A stretch of DNA of 64,000 bases, from positions 620,001 to 684,000 of the forward strand of contig NZ_FNBA01000002.1 of the NCBI RefSeq assembly GCF_900102055.1, written 5' to 3'. This DNA is from Ulvibacter litoralis (GTDB taxonomy: Bacteria; Bacteroidota; Bacteroidia; Flavobacteriales; Flavobacteriaceae). Position numbers and translations under genes: made by a program. Of the stretch, positions 24,947 to 34,600 are shown one piece after another. The notes under the pieces were generated by a model. That model saw nothing but the letters and a program-made list of their open reading frames with translations. It had not been told where the DNA came from and did not search any database. Within the stretch, counting starts at the first letter, position 1, and every line of letters begins with the position of its first letter.

Positions 24947-26449
24947 ATGGATTTATCAGAAGTAAGAATAGCAGTCGGTCTCAATGTGGATTTATTCCGC
25001 GGAATCATTAATTATTTATACACCAACGAAACCATTCCGCATACCATGGAACTTGGTTTGCTACAAATTAGCATCGATGAACCTATTATGGAAATAAGGG
25101 ATGCCTCGACAACTCCAAGACTAGGATTACATATTACGGGTGATTATAAAAATGGAGCAGATCCTTTTGTCGGTTTTGATATTTGGGTTCGTTTGCAACC
25201 CTTTGTTCGTACTATTTCGGGAGCAACACCAGTTGCGGCACTTTCTGCTGCTGAAGTTGAAGATGCGAGTCCTGAAGGTATTGGCGATTTGGTGGGCATG
25301 TTTGCTATTGGACAATTAAACGAGATACTTCAGAATATGGACATTTCAATTTTTGATTCTTTAATCAATGGCTTGGAAGAAGCCGCTTTTGGAGAGGATG
25401 TTCCTGAACGTTCTACGTGGAGTACTAATTTTTATTTAGGAAGAACCGCTGAGATTGAATATGTGGAAGTTGGATTTCCTCGAGGGGAACCTCAAAATCC
25501 TATGGTTCGAAATAGTGAGCAGTTGGAAACCACCACAGCATTGATTGCAACCTTAGCAATGCCCGGACAATCGGCAAACTTACCCAATAATCCTTCAATT
25601 GTTCCTGCTGGTACAGGAATTCAAATTATGATTTCTAGAGCAGCTATGGACTCCGTATTAGCGTTAAACGCTCGAAAACAATTGGAAGAAAATATTGATG
25701 GAGCGACTCTTAATTTTTTGAGTATGAGTATGCACGATCTCGGAATTCAAATTGTGGGAAGTGCTGAAAAATCGAATGCGACCATTTCATGGGATGGGAT
25801 ATTATTGCTGTTCTTTAGAAAATTCTATACTGTAAAAGGTTCCAAACGCTGGCATGATGGGTTTACCGATGTGTTTGCGAGTGGGATTAATGTAGATGTT
25901 GACATGCCTTGGTATATTAAATTAGCGCGAGGAATCTTAGCTATTTTAGGTCCGATAGGGTGGATTTTGGACGCGAATCTAATAGCACCGAAAGTAGGGG
26001 AAGCCAATGAAGAAGCTCCAAACGTAATTAGAGGCGCTTTTAAACAAGAAGTTGGTGCAGCACTGCGGAATATGATTGGAAATGTGGGCGGTTTGTCGGG
26101 CGATGATGCTATTCCGTTTATGCAATTTAGTCAGAATTCGTGGGTATTGAACGGGCATTATACCCACAGTTTGCTTGCTTTTGCAGGGTTGAATCGTGAT
26201 ACAATTGCCAATATAGAACACGATGTTTTTAATTTAGAAGGCGCGTACGGGGAATCTGTAGGTATGATTGATTTGGCAAGTGGGTATAATTTGCATCCGC
26301 AAGAACTGGGAAGATTGCTTAAAAGTGACATTTTTAGAATTCCGAATGTGCATGGTGTTAAAGCCGATTTCGGATATTATGTTCGCTCCAATCCTAATGA
26401 TGACACGGCCGATAATTTAGTAGATCCCGCAGAAATTCACACAGAATAA
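24947..26449 (+). CDS. Uncharacterised 500-residue protein without signal peptide
   Basis: A complete gene whose product starts MDLSEVRIAVGLNVDL and lacks a signal peptide or lipobox. The N-terminal 100 residues are built of long alternating strands (MELGLLQISIDEP, PRLGLHITGDY, VGFDIWVRLQPFV), and a second similar strand-rich region follows around residues 220-310 (TISWDGILLLFF). One hydrophobic segment (LARGILAILGPIGWIL, about 325-340) could be a helix packed in the protein or a membrane contact. The duplicated tubular look is reminiscent of TULIP/P47-type lipid-binding proteins, but I cannot confirm this. No neighbour offers a functional clue; it appears monocistronic. Confidence 0.78.
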   Translation: MDLSEVRIAVGLNVDLFRGIINYLYTNETIPHTMELGLLQISIDEPIMEIRDASTTPRLGLHITGDYKNGADPFVGFDIWVRLQPFVRTISGATPVAALSAAEVEDASPEGIGDLVGMFAIGQLNEILQNMDISIFDSLINGLEEAAFGEDVPERSTWSTNFYLGRTAEIEYVEVGFPRGEPQNPMVRNSEQLETTTALIATLAMPGQSANLPNNPSIVPAGTGIQIMISRAAMDSVLALNARKQLEENIDGATLNFLSMSMHDLGIQIVGSAEKSNATISWDGILLLFFRKFYTVKGSKRWHDGFTDVFASGINVDVDMPWYIKLARGILAILGPIGWILDANLIAPKVGEANEEAPNVIRGAFKQEVGAALRNMIGNVGGLSGDDAIPFMQFSQNSWVLNGHYTHSLLAFAGLNRDTIANIEHDVFNLEGAYGESVGMIDLASGYNLHPQELGRLLKSDIFRIPNVHGVKADFGYYVRSNPNDDTADNLVDPAEIHTE

Positions 26450-26569
26450 ACATAAAACCAATACTTATTGGAAGATACCTCAAACGTTATACATACTGTG
26501 CCCTCTTAATAGTCGCAGTTCTATTTTGATTGTATTCAGAACTTTAAAACAACCTTAACATCGTAGCAA

Positions 26570-27222
26570 ATGAAACGTATTCAAGCAATTTTCTTTTTAG
26601 TCGTATTTATTTCACTTCCAATGTTTTCTCAAACAGAAGGTATTAATTACAAAGCCATCGTTAAAGATGCTTCCGGAGTTGTAGTAGCGAACGCAAATGT
26701 TTCCGTAGCATTTAATATTCTAGCCAGTGTTAATCAGACGTTGGTGTATTCTGAAAACCATTCAACCACAACAGATGCCAATGGGCTTGTTAATTTAATA
26801 ATTGGGCAAGGAAGTAGCAGCGATGATTTTGATACAATTGAATGGGAACGATTTGAGCATTTTCTAAATGTACAAATAGATACTGGTGCTGGCCTTGTTG
26901 ATTTGGGGACTGTTCAATTTCAAGCAGTTCCATTAATGCTTTTGTTCTTGATAATGAGCCGGGTGCTAATGGCGGAATTTCAAATATGCCCTTTATTTCA
27001 TTAGAAAGAGAAAGTAAAACAGATAGAACATTACCTTCAGAAGAAATTTTTAGGATTGAAGGAGTGAATACAGCAACTGATGTTTTTACATCCTTAACCA
27101 CAACAGTTCCATTCGGATCGGGTCGGGATGTTATAGATACAACTAATTACATCTACTATCTGGAACTTTTTATGTGTGCCAATTGCGATTTTAGAGAAAT
27201 CACCATCTTGGAGGAGTTATAA
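26570..27222 (+). pseudogene. Secreted fibre-like protein gene with a frameshift
   Basis: The gene starts with a signal peptide (MKRIQAIFFLVVFISLPMFSQ) and then the characteristic EGINYKAIVKDASG start of a large family of flavobacterial secreted proteins that goes on with VSVAFNIL, LVNLIIGQG, FLNVQID and a VQFQAVP element. In intact relatives VPYALNA follows the last element. Here the first frame shifts into unrelated sequence after VPL (codon 26933-26935) and ends at 27004, while another frame from about 26937 reads NAFVLDNEPGANGG and runs on to 27222. Adding one A in the TTAAT at 26933-26937 would restore a single 217-residue protein. It is either a recent pseudogene or a sequencing error. 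Confidence 0.8.
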
Positions 27223-27294
27223 AATAGACCCTAAAGTCATCAAAAATCATGTATCTTTAAATTTCAATTTTGAAGCTAAAGTTACACTCGATTT

Positions 27295-28242
27295 ATGAAG
27301 TTTTTTCCGTTGTTTTCTTGCCTGTTTGTTCTACTATTCGTTGCTTGCAATGAAGTAAACCCGAAAGGTGAAAAAGAAGTGCGTGCGTTTGTAATCCAAT
27401 GGAACCAAGACCATACTGTAGTGAGTGCTCCCAACCTAAAGCGGGACTATATGGATGTGGTTACGTATTACGACACAGAACAAACAAGAGTCGAAGTCCT
27501 AAAAGATAAAAATAGACTGTTTCAACAGTTTCCAGACTATACACAGCGTATTTTAAACAATGAACTTGTTATTACGAAAGAGGGCGGAAGCTATTTAGTA
27601 ACGTTTACCAAACAGGTTAGGTACAACGGAATTGAAGCAGATTATCCTTCTTATCTATCGGTGATGATTCGAAATGGGGAATTTAAAATACTGCGAGAAG
27701 GCCTTGCTGACACAGCTATAAACCGTGAAGCACCCATTTTTCCAAATGCGCTGGAACGAAATGCAAAGAACGCTAAAAGACAACTGTTTGGCGATTTTAA
27801 CGGTGATGATCTTTCTGACTATGCGTCTGTAATGGCACCGGAAATAATTGCTACTCCAAAAACAAATACTCCAAAGAGTGAGAAAGTTACCTGCAAAGGC
27901 GAATGTAATAGCGTGATCGTGTTTAGTGCTGAAGGTGTAGCGCCTATAACCATTAAAGGAGCCTACCAATCGGAATTAGAAAACCTGAAAGACCTTAATA
28001 GCGACGGAGCCGACGAGATTGGCTTTTGGGATATAAAACCCACCACCAAGAGCCTTTATGTATTTGATGCGACAAAAGGAATCCTACTTTGCGATCCTAT
28101 TGTGATAAATACCGCCGTACATAAAAACCTAAAACTGATAGACGTTTTTAAAAAATCGGGCCGCAATAAAATTACCGTCACACACAGCGCACAAGTAAAT
28201 GGAAAGTGGTTGTTGCAGAGTGATGTGGTTGTGTTGGATTGA
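27295..28242 (+). CDS. Lipoprotein with FG-GAP-like calcium-binding repeats
   Basis: A 315-residue lipoprotein with lipobox LFVAC (Cys18). Two repeats resemble FG-GAP/VCBS calcium loops: GDFNGDDLSDYAS (about residues 166-178) and KDLNSDGADEIGFW (about 236-249), each with the Asp/Asn spacing of an EF-type metal site. Between them is a CKGEC pair that may form a disulphide. The N-terminal half has no recognised motif. Such domains occur in surface or periplasmic proteins that bind ligands or polysaccharides. It appears as a single gene. Confidence 0.82.
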   Translation: MKFFPLFSCLFVLLFVACNEVNPKGEKEVRAFVIQWNQDHTVVSAPNLKRDYMDVVTYYDTEQTRVEVLKDKNRLFQQFPDYTQRILNNELVITKEGGSYLVTFTKQVRYNGIEADYPSYLSVMIRNGEFKILREGLADTAINREAPIFPNALERNAKNAKRQLFGDFNGDDLSDYASVMAPEIIATPKTNTPKSEKVTCKGECNSVIVFSAEGVAPITIKGAYQSELENLKDLNSDGADEIGFWDIKPTTKSLYVFDATKGILLCDPIVINTAVHKNLKLIDVFKKSGRNKITVTHSAQVNGKWLLQSDVVVLD

Positions 28243-28309
28243 GAGTAAAGCTTAATTTTGATGGGGTTTTATTTTTTCTTTGTAATTCTAGGAGGAAGAG
28301 AAGATAAAT

Positions 28310-28504
28310 TTAAGACCTAATATATCTAAACTGTTGGCGTATTCCAGTTGTATTGATTCTGAAATTAACCATCTGTTTACTAGCTGTATAATTTAATATT
28401 ATTTCTTCTTTGGACATTTGACCGATAGTTAAAGCCCTAAATAAACATTCTCCAAGTGATACTGTACTTGTCAAATGGTTTGGAGAAACTAATGTAATTC
28501 CGGT
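28310..28504 (-). other. Small open frame or gene remnant downstream of the DUF5706 gene
   Basis: The minus-strand frame is open for 65 codons from 28504 to the TAA at 28310-28312 and reads like real protein (for example GECLFRALTIGQMSKEEI and TGIRQQFRYIRS). The only ATG (28415-28417) gives a 35-residue peptide. With no start codon near the 5' end it may be the C-terminal remnant of a lost gene, or a small gene using a rare start. It sits directly behind the DUF5706 gene on the same strand. Confidence 0.3.
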
Positions 28505-28517
28505 CTAGAAAATTTTA

Positions 28518-29144
28518 TCACATCAACCCTCCAAAAAACACGTGGCACCCTATAAACGCGATTACAGATAAAATAATACCAATTAAAAAAATATTAAACG
28601 ATTTACGAAGTAACTTAAATTTACGGTCAATCGTTTTTCCTAAATGGTAGGTGTCTTTTGCAATGGTTTTATAAAGCTCGTCACCTTCATTCATTAAGTT
28701 GGTAATACTGTTTACGTATTCATCTTCTTCCATGTCGTGAAAGTTTCCATAAAACATTAAATTTTTGGTTTCTGCTTTTCCATGTACTAATTCTGGGCGG
28801 GTTGCAAAAATAGCAAACGTAATAGATGCTAGATTGGTGAATAATATCATTACTACTGGAAAAATAAGATGAGGATCTGTGTCTAACTGACTCATAACCG
28901 TTCCTATTATTAACGATAAAATTAAGGCATTGATAGAAATCAAAATATTCGATTTTGTATCTATCATTGTATTTAAGGTGTACTGGTTTTTAGACAATAA
29001 CCGAAACAACGTTTCAACACCTCTTTCAGACCTTGGCGAAATTTTTGCCAGTTTCTTTTTTAATTGTTTTAAGGCGTCTTTATCAATATTTAACTCTTTC
29101 ATTAAATAGGTGTCTTCTGCCTTTTCTTTGGATTTATCTCCCAT
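28518..29144 (-). CDS. PycTM/DUF5706 (Pycsar-effector-like) membrane protein
   Basis: A 208-residue protein with a charged N-terminal region, the signature LLSKNQYTLNTMIDTKSN and ISINALILSLIIG of the DUF5706 (PycTM) domain, and three membrane segments (about 65-84, 93-115 and 183-205). In Pycsar defence, proteins with this domain are activated by cyclic CMP or UMP and damage the inner membrane. No pyrimidine cyclase gene is present within this window, and many flavobacterial DUF5706 proteins occur outside defence loci, so a defence role is unproven. A perfect 17-bp palindrome ends 15 bases... upstream of its start codon begins at 29160 and may control expression. Confidence 0.8.
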   Translation of the reverse strand: MGDKSKEKAEDTYLMKELNIDKDALKQLKKKLAKISPRSERGVETLFRLLSKNQYTLNTMIDTKSNILISINALILSLIIGTVMSQLDTDPHLIFPVVMILFTNLASITFAIFATRPELVHGKAETKNLMFYGNFHDMEEDEYVNSITNLMNEGDELYKTIAKDTYHLGKTIDRKFKLLRKSFNIFLIGIILSVIAFIGCHVFFGGLM

Positions 29145-29159
29145 AATTAGATATTTATG

Positions 29160-29200
29160 AATACTGTTTAGTACTCCTGTAGTGAGTACTAAACAGTATT
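29160..29200. repeat. Perfect 17-bp palindrome in front of the DUF5706 gene
   Basis: AATACTGTTTAGTACTC (29160-29176) and its exact complement GAGTACTAAACAGTATT (29184-29200) flank a 7-base loop. It lies 15 bases upstream of the DUF5706 start codon and 34 bases beyond the stop of the preceding gene. There is no T-run on the minus strand, so it is not a typical terminator; an operator, an RNA structure limiting translation, or a mobile palindrome is possible. Confidence 0.85.
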
Positions 29201-29234
29201 ATTTCTGTATTCTAGAAACCTATTGTATGCTTCA

Positions 29235-29978
29235 TTAGCTGTTTTCCAACAAAGCAATTGCCTCATTAAAAAAGGCAACACCTTCAGATTTCGTTATGGT
29301 GGCTGCATTGAGCACCGCACCTTTAAAATCGGCAGCTTTCCATTCGCCTGCTTTTAATTTTGGGAATTGCGAAGGGTCTATCGTATTTCCATTTTTGTAG
29401 CCAGAAATGTATAAGTAATGTTCCTTGCAAATGGAGTCGGGAATTGCCAAACCTAATCCGATCGTAATTTCAGCATCGGGGAGTGGGCTGTAAATTCCGC
29501 TATCAAAGTGATGTGGCCAAACGCGTATCGACGCATTAAGATTGTACTGTGTATTGATTGTTTCAAGAACAGATTGCGCCAACACCCGTAGATTTTTGAG
29601 TACCTTCAATTTTCCTAGATCTTCCAATTTGAACGTAAACGCATTGTCAATGTCATACGGTAAATCGTAGTGAAATTGATAGTGATACACTTTGTTTAAA
29701 GCGGTTTTTGAAGTGTCTTGGAGCCATGTTAAAACTTCGGCATGTGTGGCACCGTCTAATTTAAACGTTTTCGTTCCTTGCTTCGATTTCCACACCAACG
29801 CAAATTTTTCATAATCCAACCCTAATTGATCCTCATTATCAGAAAGGGTATGAGTGTAAAGACTTCCATTTTCGGCGTTAAATCCTAAATTGGTATGACT
29901 ATCGTCTGGCTTTTTATCTAAAAAGCTGATTCCCGCCGCCGCTAAATACTGCGCTGCTAAATGCATTTGTTTTTCCAT
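29235..29978 (-). CDS. Conserved hypothetical soluble protein
   Basis: A 247-residue protein without signal peptide. It contains a conserved-looking SIRVWPHHFDSGIY segment (about residues 149-162) with two adjacent His residues and an Asp that could bind a metal, plus TIGLGLAIPDSICKEHYLYISGY. I do not recognise the family with confidence. It lies 8 bases downstream of the Rieske/glutamate-synthase gene on the same strand, so the two are probably co-transcribed and may act in the same redox or nitrogen-related process. The function is unknown. Confidence 0.78.
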   Translation of the reverse strand: MEKQMHLAAQYLAAAGISFLDKKPDDSHTNLGFNAENGSLYTHTLSDNEDQLGLDYEKFALVWKSKQGTKTFKLDGATHAEVLTWLQDTSKTALNKVYHYQFHYDLPYDIDNAFTFKLEDLGKLKVLKNLRVLAQSVLETINTQYNLNASIRVWPHHFDSGIYSPLPDAEITIGLGLAIPDSICKEHYLYISGYKNGNTIDPSQFPKLKAGEWKAADFKGAVLNAATITKSEGVAFFNEAIALLENS

Positions 29979-29986
29979 AGTATGTT

Positions 29987-31597
29987 TTATTTTATTCCTG
30001 CGTAATTGATTCCTGTAAGTTGATGCATTTCGTAGTCGTAAGTAGAAAGATCCTCTTGATTAAATTTCGAGACACTATCATACCCACAAGCACGTGCTAC
30101 GACTCTAATTAAATCGTTGGTTGCTTCAAAGTAATTTTTCAATTGTTTTGCTGAAGCATCTATAATCAATCGACTTCGCAACGATTCTTTTTGAGTTGCA
30201 ATTCCAACAGGACAGTTGTTACTTCCACAAGCGCGCATTCCCAAACAACCAATGGCTTGTAATGCCGAATTGGATACTGCAATGGCATCTGCTCCCAACA
30301 TTAAAGCTTTTGCAAAATCTTCCGCAACGCGTAACCCCCCTGTAATGATTAAAGTTACATCTGTAGCCCCCACTTTATCCATATAGGCTCTTGCTCTTGC
30401 TAATGCCGGAATGGTAGGTACATTGATATGATCTCTTAAAATGGTAGGAGCAGAGCCTGTTCCGCCGCCACGACCATCGAGAATGATATAATCGACCCCC
30501 ACATCGAGTGCAAATTGAATGTCTTTTTCAATATGACTCGCTGCGATTTTAAATCCGATAGGAATTCCGCCCGTATGAGCTCTTACTTTTTCTGAAAAAT
30601 CCTTGAAATCTTGAACCGTATGAAAATTTGGGTTTGCAGCGGGTGAAATTGCAGTTTCCCCTTCTTTAAGTCCGCGAACTGCAGCAATTTCAGCACTTAC
30701 TTTGTTTCCTGGTAGGTGACCACCCGTTCCTGTTTTAGCACCTTGACCGCCTTTAAAATGAAAGGCTTGTACGTTGTCTAATTTATCCCATGAAAAGCCA
30801 AATTGCGCGGATGCTAATTCGTAAAAATATTTGGAATTACTCGCTTGCTCTTCGGGTAACATGCCGCCTTCACCAGAACAAATTCCGGTTCCTGCTAATT
30901 GTGCGCCTTTCGACAAAGCTATTTTTGCTTCCCGCGATAAGGCTCCAAAACTCATATCACTTACAAAAAGAGGGATGTCTAATGCTAATGGTTTCTTTGC
31001 TTTTGGTCCAATCACCACTTTTGTAGCGACTGCTTCATGATCTAATAATGGTCTAGAAGCTAATTGTGCGGGTAAAAACTGAATATCGTTCCATTTGGGA
31101 AGCGTATTCCGATCCACACCCATAGAGGCTGAAAATCCGTGGTGCCCAATGTTTTTAAGACCATTTTGTGCCAATTCTTTTATATACCCTGTGTATGGTT
31201 CTGTTTCTTCAGGATGTGTATCTGCATAGGCACCTAGATACGCATCGCGATTAAACGGCTGCGGATTATTCACTAAATAGGCGTCAATTTCAAAAGCATC
31301 AACCAATAAATTGTCGCCTTCAATTTTAGTAGAGAATTTATGAAGTACTTCTTTATTGTTGTATTCTGAAACACCTGAATCTACCCGGTAATCCCATCCG
31401 TGAACCCCGCAAATAAGATTATGCCCATCTACGTGACCGTCGGACATAAGTGCGCCTCTGTGTAAACATCTTCCGTAGAGCACAGAAATAGCATCATCAA
31501 ATTTGACGATCACTAGATCTAATCCATTTACAAGTGCGTGTTCTGGTTGCTTATTTTCTAAAGTGCTTACTTGAGCGATGACGATTGGTTTTTTCAT
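29987..31597 (-). CDS. Rieske ferredoxin domain fused to an FMN-binding glutamate synthase-like domain
   Basis: A 536-residue protein. Residues 1-105 are a Rieske [2Fe-2S] domain with ligands C44, H46, C63 and H66 (CLHRGAL and CGVHGWDY). Residues about 150-536 match the FMN-binding central domain of glutamate synthase (GltB), with GKIALSKGAQL-type elements, GGQGAKTGTGGHLPG, ILDGRGGGTGSAP and a Cys cluster GMRACGSNNCPVGIAT that binds a 3Fe-4S cluster in GltB. The glutaminase domain is absent, so glutamine-dependent synthesis is not possible. The Rieske domain would deliver electrons to the FMN site. The reaction is not known to me. The hypothetical gene at 29235 follows in the same operon. Confidence 0.88.
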   Translation of the reverse strand: MKKPIVIAQVSTLENKQPEHALVNGLDLVIVKFDDAISVLYGRCLHRGALMSDGHVDGHNLICGVHGWDYRVDSGVSEYNNKEVLHKFSTKIEGDNLLVDAFEIDAYLVNNPQPFNRDAYLGAYADTHPEETEPYTGYIKELAQNGLKNIGHHGFSASMGVDRNTLPKWNDIQFLPAQLASRPLLDHEAVATKVVIGPKAKKPLALDIPLFVSDMSFGALSREAKIALSKGAQLAGTGICSGEGGMLPEEQASNSKYFYELASAQFGFSWDKLDNVQAFHFKGGQGAKTGTGGHLPGNKVSAEIAAVRGLKEGETAISPAANPNFHTVQDFKDFSEKVRAHTGGIPIGFKIAASHIEKDIQFALDVGVDYIILDGRGGGTGSAPTILRDHINVPTIPALARARAYMDKVGATDVTLIITGGLRVAEDFAKALMLGADAIAVSNSALQAIGCLGMRACGSNNCPVGIATQKESLRSRLIIDASAKQLKNYFEATNDLIRVVARACGYDSVSKFNQEDLSTYDYEMHQLTGINYAGIK

Positions 31598-31624
31598 GGT
31601 TTTAGTTATTTTATTAAGTTACAA

Positions 31625-34600
31625 TTAATAAGAGAAACCAAGTACAAAAGAGATGATTCCTCCATCGGCACTTGAATAATATCCTGCATTTAGTGTAAAT
31701 GTTTCCAAACCACTAATCCAAAAAGATCCTCCAAGACTATTATGCCACTTGTTAGACGTGTCGTTTTCCAACCAAACTCGACCATAATCAAAGCCTGCTG
31801 TTACACCGTATTTAGTTGGAATAATACCACTGTTAAAATCACCTATTTGCAATCTTAAGTCAGTACTTTGAAACATTGAATAGTTACCTATAAAACGTTC
31901 TTTTCTATATCCGCGAAGGTTTTCTCCTCCTCCTAATTGTGCAGCGTGATACAATTCAAAATCATCTCCAAGAATAGCTTCTCCACCTAATTTTGTTGCA
32001 AATACTAAGCTACCACTTTTATTTAACTTATGATTAATGGCAATATGTGGTTTTATATACCCAAAAGAAGCGTCTTCATTACCGCCATCAATAACTGCCT
32101 TATATCCAAGTGTAATTCCAGCATCTAATCCCATTGTAGGATACGCAAGATCATTTTTATTTTTAAACGTATAGTTTACTTCACTACCTACATAGGTTTG
32201 CTTTTCAAAAAGGGTTGCATTTTCAGGTAAAACATTTACAAATCTATCTACAACGTTTTGAACTTCGAAAGACTCTATTAATGGTTTGAAGTAAAAAGAT
32301 CCTCCATTTTTGCCTCTCCATATTAATGAAACGGCAGCATTCCATTCTCTAATACTGATTCTATTAAAATCGAGTTCTACTTCATCTTTATCATAGTTTG
32401 TTTCGTTTCCGAAGCCAAAGAAATTTTGCGCAAAATTTGGACTTGTATATTTTCCTTCTACACCAAAATTCCATTTATGAAATATATTTGAAAACTCTCC
32501 TTTATAAAACATATCATATCCAGAATTTCCTGTATAATATGCTGCACTAATACTATGTCTATAGGTAAAACCGTTTCGCTGTAATCCGAAGTAAGAAAAA
32601 TTATTTAGAACTCCTAGTTTAACACCATCATCGGGATTTACACCAAATAAAGGTAGTATTTGGCTGAAATTATGTTTAACTTTTTTATGGTCGTAATTGT
32701 TTATTTCATAATCATCAACTAGCCACTTTTTAGATTTTTTATTTACAATGGTATTTTTCTTACTCTTATAATCGTAGAGTTTTACTTTTTTGGTGTTTTT
32801 AAAATCGTAAGTATCGTTTTTCTTTCCACCAACTATTCTTATTTTAATTAGATTATCTCCTTCGCCGTCTACAACAAAAGTATCTTTTCCATCCAGGCCA
32901 TAAACCCAAATTTCTTTGGTAACATCATGAGAAAAAGTTCTGTTTAAAAGTCCTATATCTTTACGGTCAATTTTTATAGAAGTCTCACCATTTGGAAGAC
33001 GTGTGATCGTGAATTTATCGGTCTTTTGAGTTCCAACAATAATTTTGAATTTATTTAAATACTCGTAATACGCTTTTGCTATTTTGACTAGATTAGAGCG
33101 TCTTCCTTTCAGTTTTTCTTTTATTTCATTAATAACTTCTCCTCTTATTTCTGGAGGAAAACCTTCAAAAGCTTTTTCTATATCGTCATCGATAAGATTC
33201 TCTTGGATGTATTGCGCTTGTTTTTCCCATTCTTCCCAACCTGAAGAGTTAATCAGCATTAAATCTAAATGGTATGGAGAAGAAGCTAACCATTTAACAC
33301 TTCTAATTTCTTCATCGTACGACTGCATTTTCCGAAGCGCAGGAATGGAACGGGTTAAAAAAGAAATTAATAATCCATCATATTTTGAAAATGCTTGATC
33401 CCTATCTCTAGGAATAGGCGTACAATAGGCTGTTCCATCTTCATTATCAAAATATGCCCAACGCCATTGGTCTTCATGTCTGTCCCAATCTCCTAAAAGC
33501 ATATCAAACAGTCTAGCTTTGATGTATGATGGTTCATCTACTACAGATTTTCCTGATTTATGAATTTCTTGTAAAATATCGGCTGTACTAAGTATTTTCT
33601 TAGGATTTCCAAAACTTTTTAAACCAACCTGTGTGCTTCCTACATGCTCTTCTATCATGTATAATTCATCACCAAAATCATCATTAAACGTACCTAACGT
33701 TTTTTGCTTCGGAATGTAATACAATACTGGATTAGTATGATTAACTCCTATGGCACTTGATAGTTTCCCAATAGCAAATGCGCCATAAGGGTTTGATGTT
33801 GTATAGAAATCTGACAAAAATTTATCTATAGTTGTATCATCAAGTGAGTTATCTATGTAGGTATCAGGAAAAAGATTTGCTTGTAAAAATTTAGTTGTGC
33901 TTTTTTTTATAGCTCGCATTACAAATTGCTTCCCATTTTTATCTTCCAATCGAAGAGATTTTGATTGTTGACCACCTCCTTTTTTTATAGGAAAAAGTCC
34001 GCCCATTAGCGTATCTAATAATACTACGGGAACATTCACATCTGTACCGTAAAAGTCTCTATAATGCTTTCCCCAAATTGTTTTATAAAAACTACTTTTA
34101 GCTACTGCTTCATTCGTATAGATTGAAGCAGATTGCGTTTTTGGAAATTCCTCTTTGAAGATATTACTAGCTTCAGTATCATTTTCGTCCCCTTTAAAAA
34201 TAGTAGATTTGAAAACTTCCGTAGAAATTCTATTTTCAACAGTATAAAACTTTACCACTACGACACCCTCGTTGCTAATCTCTAACTTTGCATACCCATT
34301 TTGTGCCAAGCCAAAATCACCTTCACTACCATTCCTCACATTTTTAGTTTTTCCAACGGCACCACTAATAATCTGAGGTATGCCTTTATCTATGTATTGC
34401 AAATTTTCATCTTTCCCTGATATAAAAATGATATTACTTGCAGCTTGAGCAATCGTTTTTAATCTGTTTCTCAGTTTTCTATATTCCTTATTCTGAAAGT
34501 CGTCCGAACTAACTCCTCCAACATTACTTAACAAACCTTGTTTGGTGTTTGTTTCAATAGGATGGTGCAATGCGACTAAAATTGTTTTACCGTGGGCCTT

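Noticed and set aside
28518-29144. A complete Pycsar defence system
   Set aside because: Only the effector-like membrane protein is present; no pyrimidine cyclase or other defence gene is adjacent.
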